Assembly (NCBI RefSeq): GCF_036416795.1
Contig: NZ_CP143867.1
Span: forward strand, 1,550,001 to 1,614,000
DNA from: Bacteroides sp. MSB163
Lineage (GTDB): Bacteria > Bacteroidota > Bacteroidia > Bacteroidales > Bacteroidaceae
Reading direction: 5' to 3'
Length of the DNA: 64,000 nucleotides
The notes under the pieces were generated by a model. It was not told where the DNA came from. It was given only the letters and a program-made list of their open reading frames with translations, and made no database searches. Below are positions 17,662 to 25,363 of the stretch, piece by piece. The position numbers and the translations under genes are program-made. How positions within the stretch are numbered: the stretch's first letter is position 1; each line of letters begins with the position of its first letter.

Positions 17662-18600
17662 TCAAAGCCCCAGCTTTGCCGAAATTTCCAGCATCCTCTT
17701 GATAGGCTTCACTGCTTTCTCAGCTATTTCAGGATCTACTGTTATTTCCGGAGATTCGTCTTTCAAGCAATTATAAAGCTTTTCCAGCGTATTTAATCTC
17801 ATGAAGCTACATTCATTACAGGCACAGGTACTATCGTTAGGAGGGGCCGGAATAAACGTTGTCTGCGGACATTTCTTCTGCATCTCATGAAGGATGCCCG
17901 ATTCGGTAGCAACAATATACTCTTTCTCGGGATGATTCACTGCATACTTCAACAATGCTGCCGTTGAACCTACCACATCAGCCAACTTCAGAACTACACT
18001 CTTACATTCGGGATGTGCCAAAACCACTGCATCGGGATGCTGCGCCTTTAATTCAACAATCTTTTCAACCGAGAATTGTTCGTGTACATGGCATGCGCCG
18101 TCCCATAATAACATATTGCGCCCCGTGATAGAGTTAATATAATTCCCCAGGTTTCTGTCAGGACCAAAGATTATTTTCTCATCTTTGGGGAAACTTTCCA
18201 CGATCTGCTTCGCATTGGTAGAAGTTACCACAACATCTGTCACTGCTTTCACGGCAGCTGTCGTATTTACGTAAGATATCACCGTATATCCGGGATGCTC
18301 TTTGACAAACTGACTGAACTTGTCCGCCGGACAACTGTCTGCCAACGAACAACCGGCTGCCATATCAGGAACCAGCACTTTCTTATTCGGACAAAGCACC
18401 TTGGCCGTTTCACCCATAAAGTGAACACCGCACATCACAATGATATCCGCTTCCGTTTTGGCTGCCCATTGAGCCAATGCCAGACTATCGCCGACGTAAT
18501 CGGCTATATCCTGTATTTCCCCCTTCTGGTAATAGTGCCCCAGAATAATCGCGTTCTTCTCCTTTTTAAGTTGCTTGATAGCTTCTATGAGATTATTCAT
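17662..18600 (-). CDS. nadA: Quinolinate synthase A
   Basis: The start at 18600 gives 312 residues; an upstream extension to 18675 adds unconserved sequence. NadA condenses iminoaspartate with dihydroxyacetone phosphate to quinolinate in NAD synthesis, using a 4Fe-4S cluster. Likely cluster cysteines are Cys84 (AAGCSLADSC), Cys170 (WDGACHVHE) and one of the CACNEC group at 259-264. GHYYQKGEIQDIADYVGDSL is the usual N-terminal motif. No nadB or nadC is adjacent; the gene stands alone between a folded terminator and a 490-bp gap. Confidence 0.97.
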   Translation of the reverse strand: MNNLIEAIKQLKKEKNAIILGHYYQKGEIQDIADYVGDSLALAQWAAKTEADIIVMCGVHFMGETAKVLCPNKKVLVPDMAAGCSLADSCPADKFSQFVKEHPGYTVISYVNTTAAVKAVTDVVVTSTNAKQIVESFPKDEKIIFGPDRNLGNYINSITGRNMLLWDGACHVHEQFSVEKIVELKAQHPDAVVLAHPECKSVVLKLADVVGSTAALLKYAVNHPEKEYIVATESGILHEMQKKCPQTTFIPAPPNDSTCACNECSFMRLNTLEKLYNCLKDESPEITVDPEIAEKAVKPIKRMLEISAKLGL

Positions 18601-19091
18601 AATTATATTTTTTATTTCTCTTTCTAATTTAAAAATCCTTTGATGGTGATGATAGGCTGTTAATAGTGTCGACAAGTAAATACGATTTTTCTTGCCTATG
18701 AAGTTATTAGTATGAGATAAAACTTTATTCGTACGTTATCAACGGGCAAATAAAAGGTATATCTCTTGATAATAAGCCATCTATAAAACTCTTTCAACAC
18801 CTTGTTGATAAAGTGCAAAGTTAATAACTTTATGGTTATAAACCGGTGTAATAGGGCTAAAAAATGTGTTTATATAACCTCGGAAAGTTTCTCTTAACTT
18901 TTTTGGAATGTTCATTCTGGTGGGTGCATATACGTTGTTTTGAATATTGCAAGAATTATTTTTGAATTTCTTTCCCTACTCTTTTGACAGCTTTTCAACG
19001 GTTATTAACAGGGATGTGAACGGAAAGAAGTATCTTTGCAACGAGATAAAATCAATCTATTAATAAAAGTCATTTAAAGAGTATAGCTGTC
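18601..19091. other. 490-bp AT-rich gap upstream of the TrmH gene
   Basis: No gene is seen. It contains ttatcaacg (18736-18744), tgttgataa (18803-18811) and ttattaaca (19002-19010), all close to the DnaA-box consensus TTATCCACA, plus a TrmH promoter at 19031-19038. See the related findings on DnaA-box-like clustering. Confidence 0.5.
19031..19038 (+). promoter_or_regulatory. -7 promoter element for the TrmH-family gene
   Basis: TATCTTTG matches TAnnTTTG. The predicted start near 19045 gives a leader of about 47 nt before the ATG at 19092. Confidence 0.5.
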
Positions 19092-19619
19092 ATGCGTAAA
19101 CTGAAAATAACAGAACTGAATCGTATTAGTATAGAGGAGTTTAAGGAAGCTGAAAAGTTGCCCCTGGTGGTGGTATTGGATAATATCCGCAGTCTTCATA
19201 ACATTGGTTCTGTATTTCGTACTTCGGATGCTTTCCGGGTGGAATGTATCTACCTGTGTGGCATTACAGCTACTCCGCCCCATCCTGAAATGCATAAAAC
19301 AGCTTTAGGTGCTGAATTCACTGTCGACTGGAAGTATGTTGATAACTGTGTTGAAGCTGTTGATAACCTTAAAAAGGAAGGATATACTGTTTATTCCGTA
19401 GAGCAAGCGGAAGGTAGTATCATGCTGGATGAGCTGTCTTTAGATCGTACTAAGAAGTATGCGGTAGTTATGGGTAATGAGGTGAAAGGAGTTCAGCAGG
19501 AGGTTATTGACCATTCCGATGGATGTATTGAGATACCTCAATATGGTACAAAACACTCATTGAACGTATCTGTAACTGCCGGTATCGTTATCTGGGATTT
19601 ATTTAAGAAACTGAAATAA
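19092..19619 (+). CDS. TrmH/SpoU-family RNA 2'-O-methyltransferase
   Basis: A 175-residue SPOUT enzyme that transfers a methyl group from S-adenosylmethionine to a ribose of tRNA or rRNA. The three family motifs are present: motif 1 DNIRSLHNIGSVFRTSDAF, motif 2 VVMGNEVKGVQ and motif 3 IEIPQYGTKHSLNVSVTAGI, which forms the trefoil knot. There is no extra N-terminal substrate-binding domain, so the RNA target cannot be named. Two tgttgataa motifs fall inside the coding sequence (19337-19345, 19358-19366). Confidence 0.95.
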   Translation: MRKLKITELNRISIEEFKEAEKLPLVVVLDNIRSLHNIGSVFRTSDAFRVECIYLCGITATPPHPEMHKTALGAEFTVDWKYVDNCVEAVDNLKKEGYTVYSVEQAEGSIMLDELSLDRTKKYAVVMGNEVKGVQQEVIDHSDGCIEIPQYGTKHSLNVSVTAGIVIWDLFKKLK

Positions 19620-19786
19620 CAGGGTGTTGATAAGTTGTTTGAACCCTATTCAAACAGTGGTTATTATGTCCTTATCAATAGAGAAATGAACAATGGTTCA
19701 TAGAAGTTTTCAATATAGGTAAGTGTTTGAAATACATGGTTTTCTATAATGACAGTTTTTCATTACTAACAATGTTCTTAACATTA

Positions 19787-20386
19787 TTAGAGTTGTCCGC
19801 TTTCTACCAACAGAATAACCCGTTCGGTAAGCGCATCATCTCCTGTAGGATCATATTGTTTTTTCAGACTGGCACCGAACAGTGCGGCGAAAGTCTGATA
19901 GAAACCTGCTTTAAAAGGTCCCATGAAGGCTTTTACCAGTTCGTAACCCGTGGAATTGGTTTGGCGATCCACTAACTTGATTAATAACTTTCCTTGAGAG
20001 AAAGAAAGCTTTTTCATGCGTGGAGTATATTGTTCTTTCAGGCTTTTTTCTACTGCTTTCATGTGCTTCTGACGGCTCTTCTCATCAGGCAAAGTCATCA
20101 TATATTCGTAAGTTTCAATAACTGCACGGTTGATTTCTTTGGAGATAGGCAATACTTTCTTTACGTTATATACCAGTTGGTTATATTCATTCAATTGCTT
20201 TTTGTTTTTGAATTTGAGAGGTTTGAAGATATAAACGGTGGGTATCTTTATATACGGGATAGTGTCTCCTTCGTAAACGCACATAGGAACCAAGTATCCT
20301 TCGGTTTTCGTTTCCTGTGCCTGGCATAAGGAAGTCCCGAACAGAAGGAAGACTACGATGATGAATATGTTCAGTCGTGCGTTCAT
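19787..20386 (-). CDS. DUF4294 exported protein
   Basis: A 199-residue protein with signal peptide MNARLNIFIIVVFLLFGTSL ending near CQAQE, so secreted to the periplasm. It has the DUF4294 pattern, with GDTIPYIKIPTVYIF, LVYNVKKVLPISKEIN, LSFSQGKLLIKLVDRQTN and YQTFAALFGASLKKQYDP. The function is unknown; the family is common in Bacteroidetes. It is convergent with the TrmH gene and divergent from the helix-hairpin-helix gene. The gap 19620-19786 holds further DnaA-box-like sites and no gene. Confidence 0.88.
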   Translation of the reverse strand: MNARLNIFIIVVFLLFGTSLCQAQETKTEGYLVPMCVYEGDTIPYIKIPTVYIFKPLKFKNKKQLNEYNQLVYNVKKVLPISKEINRAVIETYEYMMTLPDEKSRQKHMKAVEKSLKEQYTPRMKKLSFSQGKLLIKLVDRQTNSTGYELVKAFMGPFKAGFYQTFAALFGASLKKQYDPTGDDALTERVILLVESGQL

Positions 20387-20494
20387 GCCACAAAATTAAG
20401 TGTTTATCTTTATATTTGGTCTGATTGTCGATGTTTTCCTTGTCGTGTTAACTTATTTATGGTAATTTCGCGACAATTAAACTTATTTACACGA

Positions 20495-22501
20495 ATGAAA
20501 TTACTCAAGTTGGGAGTTTTTCTAAGTATGCTGTTGATGACTCCTGTACTTGAAGCTCAAAATACAAGTGTGTCCTTGTGGGAAGAGAATATAGAGCAAC
20601 TCTCTATGGATGAAGAAGAAAAGAACTGGGAAGATGAACTTGAAGAGCTGTCCAATCGCCTGCAGGAACCTGTTAATATCAATGTTACTACTAAACGTGA
20701 ATTAGAGCAATTTCCTTTTCTTTCGGATATTCAGATTGAAAATATCTTGGCTTATGTGTATATACACGGGCAGATGCAAACCATTTATGAACTGCAATTG
20801 GTGGAAGAAATGGATAAGCATACCATCGACCTGCTTCTTCCTTTTGTTTGTGTACATCCTATTCCTGAAAAGACAGGTTTTCCCCGGTTGAAAAGTCTGT
20901 TGAAATATGGTAAACAGGAGGTATTAACCCGGCTGGACGTGCCTTTCTATACCCGTAAAGGTTATCAGAAGAATTATCTGGGACCTGCAATGTACCACTC
21001 TCTAAGATATGGGTATCGCTACGGAGATTATCTCCAGATGGGAATTACGGCTGAAAAGGATGCAGGAGAACCTTTCTTTGCCCTGCATAATGAAAAAGGA
21101 TATGATTATTATTCTATCTACTTTCTGCTTCGTAATCTGGGTAAGTTGAAAACGTTGGCATTGGGAAATTACAGATTAAGTTTCGGGCAAGGGCTAGTAG
21201 TCAGCACTGATTTCCGTTTAGGGAAAACTTATTCTCTCTCAACGGTGGATAACCGTAGTGGTGGCATCCGGAAGCACAGCTCAACGGATGAATATAATTA
21301 TTTCAGGGGTGCTGCGGCAACAGTGGAGATTATTCCTGCACTTCAGTTATCTGGTTTTTATTCACATCGTTCTATGGATGGAGTCATAGAAGGGAGTGAA
21401 ATTACCTCTATTTATAAAACCGGATTGCATCGTACGAAGAAGGAAGCGGATAAAGTAAATGCTTTCATTTTACAGTTGATGGGTGGGAATATCACCTATG
21501 AAAAGAACAATCTAAAAGTAGGAATGACAGGCATTTATTACTTTTTCAACCGTAGTTATCAACCGGAGTTAAGAACTTATGGCAAGTATAATTTGCAAGG
21601 GAATTACTTTCATAATGTAGGTGTAGATTATAAATATCGCTGGAATCGATTTACTCTGACAGGTGAAGCGGCTATGGGCAAACAAGGTTATTCACTGTTG
21701 AACCAATTGAAATATAATATATTAACCGGTTATCAACTGTTGATTGTTCATAGATATTATAGTCATGATTACTGGGCAATGTTTGCACGTTCGTTTGGTG
21801 AAAGTAGTACACCGCAAAATGAAAATGGCTGGTATCTGGCTGCCGAAGCATCGCCTTTGGCACATTGGAAATTCTTCGCTTCTCTGGATTTATTTTCTTT
21901 TCCCTGGTGGAAATACCGCATCAGTAAACCGTCGCAAGGTGTGGATGGCATGTTCCAGTCAATCTATTCTCCTAAGCGAAATTTATCTATGTATGTTAAC
22001 TATCGCTATAAGCGAAAAGAGAGAGATGTGGCAGGAACGGATGGAAAAGTTATCCTCCCTACTTATCATCACCGCCTTCGTTACCGCCTGACTTATTCAC
22101 CGGATCATCTACAGTTACGAACAACGGTGGATTATAATCATTTTCATTCACAGGGGCAGGAGGGAAGCCAGGGATATCAGTTTACACAATCCTGTTCGTA
22201 TGCTTTTTCTTTTCCGCTGAAGATATCTGTGCAGGGTACTTATTTCCATACGGATGATTACGATTCCCGCATTTATGCTTCCGAAAAAGGTCTGCTTTAC
22301 ACCTTCTATACGCCTTCGTTTTATGGACAAGGATTTCGCTTTTCTGCCTGTGCCCGGTATGATGTGAACAAAGCTCTGATGCTTCTTGTTAAATTCGGGC
22401 AAACCGTCTATCAGGACCGTGAAACCATTGGTTCGGGTAACGACCTGATACAAGGAAACAGAAAAGCCGACTTACAAATGCAGCTTCGTATAAAGTTTTA
22501 G
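20495..22501 (+). CDS. Helix-hairpin-helix protein with predicted outer-membrane barrel
   Basis: The start at 20495 gives 668 residues and a clean signal peptide (KLLKLGVFLSMLLMTPVLEA); an upstream start at 20459 would add twelve residues before it. Residues about 50-120 form a ComEA-like helix-hairpin-helix region with LQEPVNINVTTKRELEQF and ELQLVEEMDKHTIDLLLPF. The remaining 500 residues have alternating aromatic and polar strands, such as GNYRLSFGQGLVVSTDF, and end in LQMQLRIKF, as in outer-membrane barrels. The role is unknown; the fold combination suggests a DNA-contacting surface protein, which is an inference. Confidence 0.75.
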   Translation: MKLLKLGVFLSMLLMTPVLEAQNTSVSLWEENIEQLSMDEEEKNWEDELEELSNRLQEPVNINVTTKRELEQFPFLSDIQIENILAYVYIHGQMQTIYELQLVEEMDKHTIDLLLPFVCVHPIPEKTGFPRLKSLLKYGKQEVLTRLDVPFYTRKGYQKNYLGPAMYHSLRYGYRYGDYLQMGITAEKDAGEPFFALHNEKGYDYYSIYFLLRNLGKLKTLALGNYRLSFGQGLVVSTDFRLGKTYSLSTVDNRSGGIRKHSSTDEYNYFRGAAATVEIIPALQLSGFYSHRSMDGVIEGSEITSIYKTGLHRTKKEADKVNAFILQLMGGNITYEKNNLKVGMTGIYYFFNRSYQPELRTYGKYNLQGNYFHNVGVDYKYRWNRFTLTGEAAMGKQGYSLLNQLKYNILTGYQLLIVHRYYSHDYWAMFARSFGESSTPQNENGWYLAAEASPLAHWKFFASLDLFSFPWWKYRISKPSQGVDGMFQSIYSPKRNLSMYVNYRYKRKERDVAGTDGKVILPTYHHRLRYRLTYSPDHLQLRTTVDYNHFHSQGQEGSQGYQFTQSCSYAFSFPLKISVQGTYFHTDDYDSRIYASEKGLLYTFYTPSFYGQGFRFSACARYDVNKALMLLVKFGQTVYQDRETIGSGNDLIQGNRKADLQMQLRIKF

Positions 22502-22533
22502 ATTGGAAATAGACGGTTATCTTATTTATTTCA

Positions 22534-22541
22534 TATCTTTG
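22534..22541 (+). promoter_or_regulatory. -7 promoter element for the radical SAM gene
   Basis: TATCTTTG matches TAnnTTTG, with a predicted start about 35 nt before the ATG at 22584. No good -33 element is seen. Confidence 0.5.
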
Positions 22542-22583
22542 TTTAATATAATAGTTCCATTTTAATTTAAAATAGTAAATACA

Positions 22584-23357
22584 ATGACTGTTATCTATCC
22601 GTCTCCCATCTTCGGTCCTGTTCATTCCCGCCGTTTGGGAGTATCCTTAGGGATTAACTTATTGCCGGAAGATGGTAAGGTGTGTTCGTTCGACTGCATT
22701 TATTGTGAATGCGGTTTCAATGCAGACCATCGTCCCAAGAAGGCATTGCCTACCCGCGAAGAGGTACGCAATGCCCTTGAAGCCAGATTGCAGGATATGC
22801 AACAGAATGGCCCTCAACCGGATGTATTGACTTTTGCCGGAAACGGTGAACCTACAGCTCATCCGCATTTCCCTGAAATCATAGAAGATACGTTGATGCT
22901 TCGTGATAAGTATTTCCCGAATGCCAAAGTCAGTGTATTGAGTAATTCCACCTTTATTCACCGCCCTGCAGTGTTTGATGCGCTGAACAAGATAGATAAC
23001 AACATACTGAAACTCGATACGGTAGATGAGGATTATATTCATACTGTGGATCGTCCTGCAGGGCATTATTCTGTGGGTGGAATCGTAGAATATATGAAAG
23101 CTTTTCAAGGCAACTGTATTATTCAGACTATGTTCATGAAAGGCAGTTATCAGGGAAAAGATGTGGATAATACTTCGGATAAGTACGTTCTTCCGTGGCT
23201 GGAAGTTGTGAAAGAGATAAAGCCCCGTCAGGTGATGATTTATACCATTGATCGTGAAACGCCTGACCATGATCTTTGTAAGGCTACTCATGAGGAACTG
23301 GACCGCATTGCTGCTTTAATTAAGGAAGAAGGTATTCCGGTTAGTGTTTCTTATTAA
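22584..23357 (+). CDS. Radical SAM protein
   Basis: A 257-residue enzyme with the cluster motif CSFDCIYCECG (Cys34, Cys38, Cys41), FAGNGEPTAHPHF for the SAM-binding GGE-like element, and later VDRPAGHYSVGGIVEYMKAF. It belongs to the COG0731-like group related to wyosine-type oxidoreductases. Its substrate cannot be named. It has its own promoter and stands between the helix-hairpin-helix gene and a region with several palindromes. Confidence 0.9.
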   Translation: MTVIYPSPIFGPVHSRRLGVSLGINLLPEDGKVCSFDCIYCECGFNADHRPKKALPTREEVRNALEARLQDMQQNGPQPDVLTFAGNGEPTAHPHFPEIIEDTLMLRDKYFPNAKVSVLSNSTFIHRPAVFDALNKIDNNILKLDTVDEDYIHTVDRPAGHYSVGGIVEYMKAFQGNCIIQTMFMKGSYQGKDVDNTSDKYVLPWLEVVKEIKPRQVMIYTIDRETPDHDLCKATHEELDRIAALIKEEGIPVSVSY

Positions 23358-23358
23358 A

Positions 23359-23394
23359 CTACCTATAGGTAGTGATGCAATTACCTATAGGTAA
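23359..23394. repeat. Pair of 14-bp palindromes, centres 22 bp apart
   Basis: ctacctataggtag (23359-23372) and ttacctataggtaa (23381-23394) are each perfect palindromes sharing the core acctataggt. The centre spacing of 22 bp equals about two helix turns. They lie just after the radical SAM stop codon, about 45 bp before a second, longer palindrome. They may be binding sites or may pair with each other as a terminator. Confidence 0.6.
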
Positions 23395-23437
23395 AATAAG
23401 TACAGGGTAACCGCATCTTGATTAAAACAATCACTTT

Positions 23438-23467
23438 AAATAGTTTCGATTATAATCGAAACTATTT
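23438..23467. promoter_or_regulatory. 30-bp perfect palindrome, likely operator of the DUF4143 ATPase gene
   Basis: The half site aaatagtttcgatta (23438-23452) is followed directly by its exact complement (23453-23467), with no spacer. It covers the -33 region of the promoter whose -7 element TATTTTTG is at 23469-23476. A bound dimer here should block or control transcription of the ATPase gene at 23492. No regulator gene lies next to it. Confidence 0.65.
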
Positions 23468-23468
23468 A

Positions 23469-23476
23469 TATTTTTG
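23469..23476 (+). promoter_or_regulatory. -7 promoter element of the DUF4143 ATPase gene
   Basis: TATTTTTG matches TAnnTTTG. The predicted start near 23483 leaves a very short leader of about 9 nt before the ATG at 23492. Confidence 0.55.
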
Positions 23477-23491
23477 TGGAAAACTTAGCTT

Positions 23492-24766
23492 ATGGACGAT
23501 AAATGGAGTGCACTGGAAAAGTATAATCTTTGGAATGGAAATTCCTATAAATTAGGGTTACTACGTACATCTTACATTAATAAGATTCATGCTTTTGTAG
23601 GAAATAAATTAGTAAAGGTACTTATAGGTCAACGTCGTTCCGGGAAAAGCTATATTCTAAGGCAAATAGCTTCCGGTTTGATTTCTGACTTAGGTGTTCA
23701 TCCTAATAATATTCTGTATATCAATAAGGAATATTTGGAATTTGATTTCATAGACAATTATCAGGAGTTAGAAAAACTATATCAACTTTATCGTGAAAAA
23801 CTTAATCCTCAGGGAAAGGTTTATTTATTCTTCGATGAAATACAGAATGTGGATGGTTGGGAGCGGTTTGTCAATTCTCATTCTCAGGATTTTGTGGAAG
23901 AATGTGAGTTGTTTATCAGCGGTTCAAACTCAAAGATGCTTTCCAGTGAACTGGCTACTTTGCTTTCCGGTCGTTACGTTGAGTTTCATATTTTCCCATA
24001 TAATTATATGGAATATATTCAAGTGACGGATACAGTGGCAGGACGTTCCTCTTATTTATCTTATTTACAACGTGGAGGGCTACCGGAATTGTATAATTTG
24101 CCTGATACGGAATCTCAGAAGCAATATGTTGCTTCGGTCAAAGATACCATATTATTGCGTGATATAGTGAAACGTAAACCCATTCGTGATGTCAGACTTC
24201 TGGATGATGTTTTTATTTATTTGTTGAATAATACATCCAATTTGTTTTCGATTCAGAATGTAATAAATTTCTTTAAATCGAAGAACCGTAAAGTATCATA
24301 CGATACGTTATCGAATTACTTAAGTTATATAGAAGAAGCCTTTTTGGCTTATAAAACAGAGCGTTACAACATTAAAGGAAAAGAAGTTCTGGCGGGTAAT
24401 TGCAAATATTATCTGAATGATTTGGCATTTAAGAACTTTTTATATCCGGGCTTTGCATATGGTGTAGGATATTTGTTGGAAAATGCGGTATATATCGAGC
24501 TTCGCAGGTTTGGTTTTCAAGTTTATGTGGGCACTATTCGTGATAAAGAGGTCGATTTTGTGGCTATGAAAGACGACCGTATTATTTATATTCAGGTTGC
24601 TTACATGATGGAAACGGAAGAAACAATGGAGCGTGAATATGCTTCTTTATTATCAATTGCTGATAGTTATGAGAAGTATGTTGTTTCAATGGACGAAGTT
24701 CAATTGCCTTCAAGAGAAGGTATACGTCATGTACAAGCATGGAATTTATCAGAAATATTAAAGTGA
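23492..24766 (+). CDS. AAA ATPase with DUF4143 domain
   Basis: A 424-residue protein with Walker A GQRRSGKS (residues 46-53), a Walker B segment VYLFFDEIQNVDGWE, and the sensor segment SQDFVEECELFISGSNSKML. The C-terminal DUF4143 part ends with nuclease-like residues VDFVAMKDDRIIYIQVAYMM. The D...QVAY pattern resembles the DUF4143 restriction-nuclease-like fold, but the usual Lys of the E/QxK element is not obvious. The family is found in bacteria and archaea without a settled function. The gene has a palindromic operator and a 9-nt leader. It is followed 13 bp later by a flavin reductase gene. Confidence 0.9.
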   Translation: MDDKWSALEKYNLWNGNSYKLGLLRTSYINKIHAFVGNKLVKVLIGQRRSGKSYILRQIASGLISDLGVHPNNILYINKEYLEFDFIDNYQELEKLYQLYREKLNPQGKVYLFFDEIQNVDGWERFVNSHSQDFVEECELFISGSNSKMLSSELATLLSGRYVEFHIFPYNYMEYIQVTDTVAGRSSYLSYLQRGGLPELYNLPDTESQKQYVASVKDTILLRDIVKRKPIRDVRLLDDVFIYLLNNTSNLFSIQNVINFFKSKNRKVSYDTLSNYLSYIEEAFLAYKTERYNIKGKEVLAGNCKYYLNDLAFKNFLYPGFAYGVGYLLENAVYIELRRFGFQVYVGTIRDKEVDFVAMKDDRIIYIQVAYMMETEETMEREYASLLSIADSYEKYVVSMDEVQLPSREGIRHVQAWNLSEILK

Positions 24767-24779
24767 CTAATTTTATAAT

Positions 24780-25298
24780 ATGCATACAATGAAACCTATT
24801 GCAATTAAAGATCTTTCAGAGAACTTCTTTGAAGTTATCGGTAAAGAATGGATGCTGGTGACAGCAGGTAATAAAGATCATTTCAATACAATGACTGCCA
24901 GTTGGGGTGGTATAGGCTTCCTATGGAATAAACCGGTGGTCTATGTCTTTATCCGTCCGGAACGTTATACGTTTGAGTTTATTGAGAAGAGTGAATACTT
25001 CACGCTCTCTTTCCTGGGAGAAGAGAACAGAGCTATCCATAAGATATGTGGAAGCAAATCGGGTAGGGAAGTAGACAAGGTGAAAGAGACGGGACTGAAA
25101 CCGGTTATTACAGAAAAAGGAAATATTCTTTTTGAACAAGGCCGTCTCAGTCTGGAATGCCGTAAGCTTTATACGGATGTAATGAAAGAAGACTGTTTTA
25201 TCGATCCAAGTGTTTGTAAGCAATGGTATGGTGGTGCCCATGGCGGTTTGCATCATATTTATGTAGCTGAAATTACCGGAGCATGGATGAGGGAATAA
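24780..25298 (+). CDS. Flavin reductase family protein
   Basis: A 172-residue flavin-binding split-barrel protein. Motifs are NTMTASWGGIGFLWNKPVV, VFIRPERYTFEFIEKSEYFTLSFLG and GGAHGGLHHIYVAEITGAW. Such proteins use NAD(P)H to reduce FMN or act as simple oxidoreductases; the partner is unknown. The start could also be the ATG at 24789. It lies directly after the DUF4143 gene and ends at a strong bidirectional terminator. Confidence 0.88.
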   Translation: MHTMKPIAIKDLSENFFEVIGKEWMLVTAGNKDHFNTMTASWGGIGFLWNKPVVYVFIRPERYTFEFIEKSEYFTLSFLGEENRAIHKICGSKSGREVDKVKETGLKPVITEKGNILFEQGRLSLECRKLYTDVMKEDCFIDPSVCKQWYGGAHGGLHHIYVAEITGAWMRE

Positions 25299-25305
25299 GT
25301 ATCTT

Positions 25306-25356
25306 TAATAATATAAAGGAGGGAATGATTTTTTCATCCCCTCCTTTATATTATTA
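25306..25356. terminator. 18-bp hairpin terminator between convergent genes
   Basis: Perfect arms taataatataaaggaggg (25306-25323) and its exact complement (25339-25356), with a 15-nt loop rich in T. It lies between the flavin reductase stop and the SulP stop at 25364, so it can serve both strands. Confidence 0.75.
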
Positions 25357-25363
25357 CTTTGTT

